Made by a program: the position numbers and the translations under genes. The notes under the pieces were generated by a model. The model was not told where the DNA came from. It searched no databases and saw only the letters and a program-made list of their open reading frames with translations. 64,000 bases of DNA from Chloroflexota bacterium (GTDB taxonomy: Bacteria; Chloroflexota; Anaerolineae; Anaerolineales; Villigracilaceae), in NCBI GenBank assembly GCA_021824575.1, contig JAKAKJ010000064.1:1-64000 (forward strand), given 5' to 3'. Shown here one piece after another: positions 60,912 to 64,000 of the stretch (its first letter is position 1; the number at the start of each line of letters is the position of its first letter).

Positions 60912-61946
60912 TTAATGCAAAACGGCGTCCGTCCAGGCTTGAATCCAACCGTCGCGGCCCTTGGCAATTTCACCGGGCGTAAGCGTCGCAGGCTGGGATG
61001 GAATTTGCGCGTACTTCGTGAACGCATCGGGTAATGTAATGTTTGGAACTACAGGATACACATACATTTGCCCGGGCATATCGGCCTGGAATTGTGCGCT
61101 CAGCATAAAGTCCACAAACTTTTGGGCGAGCGCAAGTTCTTTCGTCCCTTTGAGGATGCCGACAAATTCAATTTGCTGGAAGCAGGTATCGGGTCCGAGA
61201 ACGACACCGACTGGAGAATCAGCCGGAGGCGTCTGCGCACCCATCACTTCCGCGGCCGGATCGGTCGCATACGAAACCACAAGCGGCTGGGCGCCTTTGC
61301 CGGATGATCCGCTGAAGTTGGTGTAATACGCGGTCTCCCATCCATCCACAACCGTCAGGCTGTTTTGACGCAGGTTCTTCCAATAGCCGAGGTAATTCGG
61401 GTCGCCGAAATGTTTGACAGTGGCAAGTAGAAAGACAAGCCCCGGTGATGAAGTGGCAGGATTTTCCATCACGAGCAAACCTTTGTATTCGGGTTTGACC
61501 AAATCCTCCAGCGTTTGCGGCACAGCCAGATTATGCGATGCAAAATAAGCCTTGTCGTAAACGACACACACATAACTTTGGTCCACCGGTAACGCTTGGT
61601 TTGACGAATCAAGCTGGAATTCAGCCGGGATATTTTTAAGCGCGGGCGAATCATACGGCTGATAAATCCCCGCGGCAAGCGCGCGCGAAAGAAACGTATT
61701 GTCCACGCCATAGAAGACATCAGCCAGCGGCGCATCTTTCGACAGGATGGCTTTGTTCAACGCCGCGCCCGCGTCGCCGCTTTTGATGAAAGTCACCTTG
61801 GCGTTGTTGGCTTGTTCGAACGCCTTGATGACCGAGTCGCTCGCGGCAAACGAGTCATGCGTCATCACGGTCAATGTAGCGGGCTGCTGCGGCGCACATG
61901 CGGCAACAAGCAGCAAGAAGATCGCAAAAAGTAAAAAGCGTTTCAT
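60912..61946 (-). CDS. thiB: Thiamine-binding lipoprotein (ThiB-like)
   Basis: A 344-residue lipoprotein (VAAC, Cys17) of the thiamine/iron binding family: LTVMTHDSFAASDSVIKAFEQAN, DVFYGVDNTFLSRAL, YVCVVYDKAYF and VDGWETAYYTNFSG. TVMTHDSF is typical of TbpA/ThiB. AAGGAG precedes the start. It follows thiN by 16 nt in the TPP-regulated operon. Confidence 0.9.
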   Translation of the reverse strand: MKRFLLFAIFLLLVAACAPQQPATLTVMTHDSFAASDSVIKAFEQANNAKVTFIKSGDAGAALNKAILSKDAPLADVFYGVDNTFLSRALAAGIYQPYDSPALKNIPAEFQLDSSNQALPVDQSYVCVVYDKAYFASHNLAVPQTLEDLVKPEYKGLLVMENPATSSPGLVFLLATVKHFGDPNYLGYWKNLRQNSLTVVDGWETAYYTNFSGSSGKGAQPLVVSYATDPAAEVMGAQTPPADSPVGVVLGPDTCFQQIEFVGILKGTKELALAQKFVDFMLSAQFQADMPGQMYVYPVVPNITLPDAFTKYAQIPSQPATLTPGEIAKGRDGWIQAWTDAVLH

Positions 61947-61962
61947 TTTTCTCCTTCAAAAA

Positions 61963-62610
61963 TTATTTGCGTTGATGAATAACAAGCAGCAACCCGGACT
62001 CAATCGAAACGGACGCTTTTGTATCCACCATTTCATTGCTGATGCCGCGCGTCTTTTCGGGATACAGCGTCTCGCCGCGCAAGGACCATTTGAGTCCTTC
62101 CGTGCGGACGCCGTGGGCTGCGCCGTTCCACGGAATCAACGAGACAATGTCACCGCTTCTTCCTCGGATCTCGACCTGCTTCCGGCAAAAAGAGATTTCC
62201 TCCGCCCCATCATCAAACCGGCAATCGATTGAGGCAAGCCGCGCATTAGAAAACAATGCGATGTTGCCGAGTATTTGGTCAACACGCCCGCCCAGCGCGC
62301 CGATGATAAGAATTGAATCCGGATTCATTTCGATGGCGCGGCGGATGGCAAGTTCCAAATCCGTCTCATCCTTATCGCGCGGATGCAATTCGATTTGGAT
62401 ATTGGCTTGTTCAAGTTTTTTCCACGCGTCTTTGGATAACGAGTCCATATCGCCGACAACCAGATTCGGCTGGAGTCCGAGCGCGAGCGCGTGATGTGTT
62501 CCACCGTCCGCGCAAAGGATGGTATCGTCCGCGCGAAGAAGTCCGCGGGCTTTTTCAAGATCGGGCAATTCGCCGTTGGCGAAGATAACGATGCGTTTGG
62601 ATTGACACAA
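61963..62610 (-). CDS. thiN: Thiamine diphosphokinase
   Basis: A 215-residue enzyme that converts thiamine to thiamine diphosphate. Motifs: IFANGELPD, ILCADGGTHHALALGL, VVGDMDSL, RDKDETDLELAI, IIGALGGRVDQILGNI and the late TRGISNEM. The only in-frame start fitting the N-terminus is TTG at 62610, inside the T run of the riboswitch terminator. The Shine-Dalgarno-like AGGA is part of the terminator's 3' arm. Import by ThiBPQ plus this kinase gives the cofactor from salvaged thiamine. Confidence 0.9.
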   Translation of the reverse strand: MCQSKRIVIFANGELPDLEKARGLLRADDTILCADGGTHHALALGLQPNLVVGDMDSLSKDAWKKLEQANIQIELHPRDKDETDLELAIRRAIEMNPDSILIIGALGGRVDQILGNIALFSNARLASIDCRFDDGAEEISFCRKQVEIRGRSGDIVSLIPWNGAAHGVRTEGLKWSLRGETLYPEKTRGISNEMVDTKASVSIESGLLLVIHQRK

Positions 62611-62640
62611 AACAAAACCATCCTCGCCGGAGGAGGATGG
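62606..62640 (-). terminator. Riboswitch-controlled terminator before thiN
   Basis: CCATCCTC and GAGGATGG form an 8-bp stem with a CTCCGGC loop, then TTTTGTTTTG. The 3' arm contains the AGGA that would serve thiN, so the hairpin can block both transcription and translation. Confidence 0.85.
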
Positions 62641-62656
62641 TTGAATTAAATCTTAT

Positions 62657-62746
62657 GTTCCCTCCGCCGGCATAATCCGGATCAGGTAATGCGGGTCGAG
62701 CGCTTCACGCTCCTCTCAGCCTGTCATCGAGCAGGCTCCCCGTTCT
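62657..62746 (-). ncRNA. TPP riboswitch (THI box)
   Basis: On the minus strand the aptamer shows the THI-box core in order: GGGGAGCCTG at the 5' side, CAGGCTGAGAGGA, then GACCCGCATTACCTGATC and CCGGATTATGCCGGCGGAGGGAA. The CTGAGA and ACCTGATC segments are the pyrimidine- and phosphate-sensing loops. It precedes thiN and the transporter genes and would switch them off when TPP is abundant. Confidence 0.96.
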
Positions 62747-62765
62747 ATTGGTTATGACGAATGCA

Positions 62766-62793
62766 AATATACTCCAAACTTACAGCATGTCAA
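62766..62793 (-). promoter_or_regulatory. Promoter of the thiamine operon
   Basis: TTGACA (62793-62788), 16-nt spacer, TATATT (62771-62766) on the minus strand, about 20 nt before the riboswitch. The -35 box lies in the 3' end of the upstream gene. Confidence 0.75.
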
Positions 62794-63215
62794 CCTTTAT
62801 TTCGTTGGTTTTTGAATCAACCTTTTCCCACGTCACCTTGACCAGCCATGCCGCACCCAAGCCAACCAGCAGGGACAAAACGATTACCATGCCGATACCC
62901 CCAGCCGTTGACCAATGGACTCGTCATCGCCACGACGATTTGTACCAGCACGACGGACAGGGCAATGGTAATCAGCAGTCCCAATGTTTCAAAAAAGATG
63001 TTGCGGAGCATGTAGGCGCAGTCAATATGCTCTGTATGATGGGCTTTTACTTGCCTGTTTACGATGAACGCGATTGCCGTGCCGGGACCCAGCACGAACA
63101 TGAAGCTTGCCAACGCGCTTGCTGATGCAGGAAAAAAGACCAGCCCTGCGAGCAGGACAAGCAAGAGCAGAACAGAGATGAAGGATTGATATTTTTGGAC
63201 GATTTTCGACAACAT
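62780..63215 (-). pseudogene. Small membrane protein with a single-base frameshift
   Basis: The frame from 63215 encodes two or three hydrophobic helices (FISVLLLLVLLAGLVFF, SFMFVLGPGTAIAFIVN, TLGLLITIALSVVLVQIV) and reaches TSPLVNGWG. At a run of five G (near 62900) the open frame turns into a non-hydrophobic tail ending at 62817. In the next frame a natural membrane end continues (IGMVIVLSLLVGLGAAWLV, then VTWEKVDSK) to a TAA at 62780. Four G instead of five would restore it. This is a real mutation, a slippage site or a sequencing error. The family is not recognised. Confidence 0.65.
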
Positions 63216-63248
63216 AATTTCTAGCCGAAATCAGCATGCATAATGTTA

Positions 63249-64000
63249 TTATGGGCAAGTCTGTGGTCTATAAGAATTTGATAATATTTTAGGATCAGGG
63301 TATCCATCAAAAGAGTAGTTAAAGAATGGGTTGGTTGCTAGTGATTTGTAAGCTATTCTGGTTGCAGAAAACTCTAGCACACCGGCTTGTCTTGGCCCGA
63401 CCTTATATTCATATGCTTGATCCCCATTCCAATATAAAGGCGTAATCGTTAACCATAATTGTTTTCCGTCCTGACTCCAGCTAAAAGGTTCTATGTATAG
63501 ATTATCCCTTTCTCCATGGGGGATTTCGAAAGGATCGTTTTTGCTTTCTTCTATATTGAAAACTTTATACAGATCAGGAAAAGGTTTATCAGACAGGAAA
63601 TCATACCCGCCTATTTCTTTCACGCAAACATCCGCACCATACTCGCCCCTATGTGTGGTATAAAAGGCTGATTTCTGTAGATTCCAATGTAGATCATCGC
63701 CTTTTCCCGTTCTTGCTCTAACCAATATCATATCCTTAACTGGGTCATAAATGGAAATCACTCCCGGTCCTTCCCAGACATACTCCCAAATAATGAGCTG
63801 TCCGGTCATACTCCATTCAAGCGCCCCAATGTAATCCATGCTATGTGCGATGTATACTTCCTTATCGTTTTCATTAGTGCCGACTTTTATTATTTTGACA
63901 GCATCCACGAAATAAATGCTCGTTCCCTTTTCTTGGCGTATCAGGGTCACGTAGGCTAAGTGTTTTCCGTCAGGTGAGAGAACAGGTAGCTTGCATCCTT
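63249..64000 (-). CDS. TolB/PD40-like beta-propeller protein, N-terminus beyond the window
   Basis: The frame is open to the window edge, so the start is missing; at least 250 residues are present. Two WD40-like PD40 repeats are visible: LSPDGKHLAYVTLIRQ and FSWSQDGKQLWLTITP, with strand-rich stretches between (GALEWSMTGQLIIWEY). It may be a secreted or membrane-anchored propeller; no signal can be seen. It is markedly AT-richer than the rest of the window, suggesting transfer. Confidence 0.65.
   Translation of the reverse strand, partial: GCKLPVLSPDGKHLAYVTLIRQEKGTSIYFVDAVKIIKVGTNENDKEVYIAHSMDYIGALEWSMTGQLIIWEYVWEGPGVISIYDPVKDMILVRARTGKGDDLHWNLQKSAFYTTHRGEYGADVCVKEIGGYDFLSDKPFPDLYKVFNIEESKNDPFEIPHGERDNLYIEPFSWSQDGKQLWLTITPLYWNGDQAYEYKVGPRQAGVLEFSATRIAYKSLATNPFFNYSFDGYPDPKILSNSYRPQTCP

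Noticed and set aside
1-64000. Selenoprotein gene with in-frame TGA inside the window
   Set aside because: I looked for conserved domains cut by TGA or Cys-site gaps in the recognised genes and found none; the one broken gene (62780-63215) is a frameshift, not a TGA readthrough.

Overview
The window looks like a chromosomal contig of a Chloroflexota bacterium, most likely class Anaerolineae. This is inferred from gene content and style: bi-domain oxidoreductase plus heparinase-like plus GT4 cluster, DUF1800/DUF1501 pair, short GT35 phosphorylase, fused LutB-LutC, many lipoproteins with Pro/Thr-rich linkers, and abundant short palindromic repeats. There is no rRNA and no phylogenetic computation behind this placement. 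No prophage, plasmid backbone or CRISPR array is visible.

Layout. 1-700: end of a membrane gene, a small membrane protein and a selenocysteine tRNA with its own promoter. 701-9124: site-2 protease, sugar-binding lipoprotein, acyltransferase-like protein, MFS transporter, an ECF sigma/anti-sigma/bactofilin-like operon and a C45-type hydrolase. 9366-13505: a replication operon with bifunctional-nuclease-family protein, DnaB, a DnaD-domain protein and an unusual tandem DnaC/DnaI-type ATPase. 13673-16968: ZIP metal transporter and NAD salvage (nicotinamidase-like, PncB). 17076-20040: Tat-exported DUF1800 and DUF1501 proteins. 20113-30110: a compact phosphate regulon, pstSCAB-phoU-arsC, surE with a small membrane ORF, phoBR and a YHYH lipoprotein, with shared 11-bp-periodic Pho-box-like repeats. 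30196-33749: a secreted HExxE protein and a DEAD-box helicase.

33874-37397: a cupin and a self-contained three-gene unit of a membrane TIR protein with an external SUMF1-type domain, TcmP and its DUF5131 three-Cys partner. This unit is the best candidate for an undescribed (possibly defence) system. 37471-43600: a surface-polysaccharide-type operon. 43758-50655: M29 aminopeptidase, DUF2179 protein, alpha-glucan phosphorylase and lactate-utilisation genes lutA-lutBC. 50754-57661: tRNA-Glu with a nearby copy of its 3' end, EamA transporter, L,D-transpeptidase, DUF4173 protein, a structured RNA with an 18-codon ORF, pfkA and a DUF2085/DUF4126 membrane operon. 57692-62793: a thiamine operon (TPP riboswitch, thiN, thiB, thiP, thiQ, DUF402). 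62780-64000: a frameshifted membrane gene and a truncated beta-propeller gene.

Themes. Several genes have a -10 box only 6-9 nt before the start codon and no ribosome binding site, which suggests leaderless transcripts. Short palindromic repeats lie between genes and, in several cases, in frame inside conserved genes, where they add short peptides.
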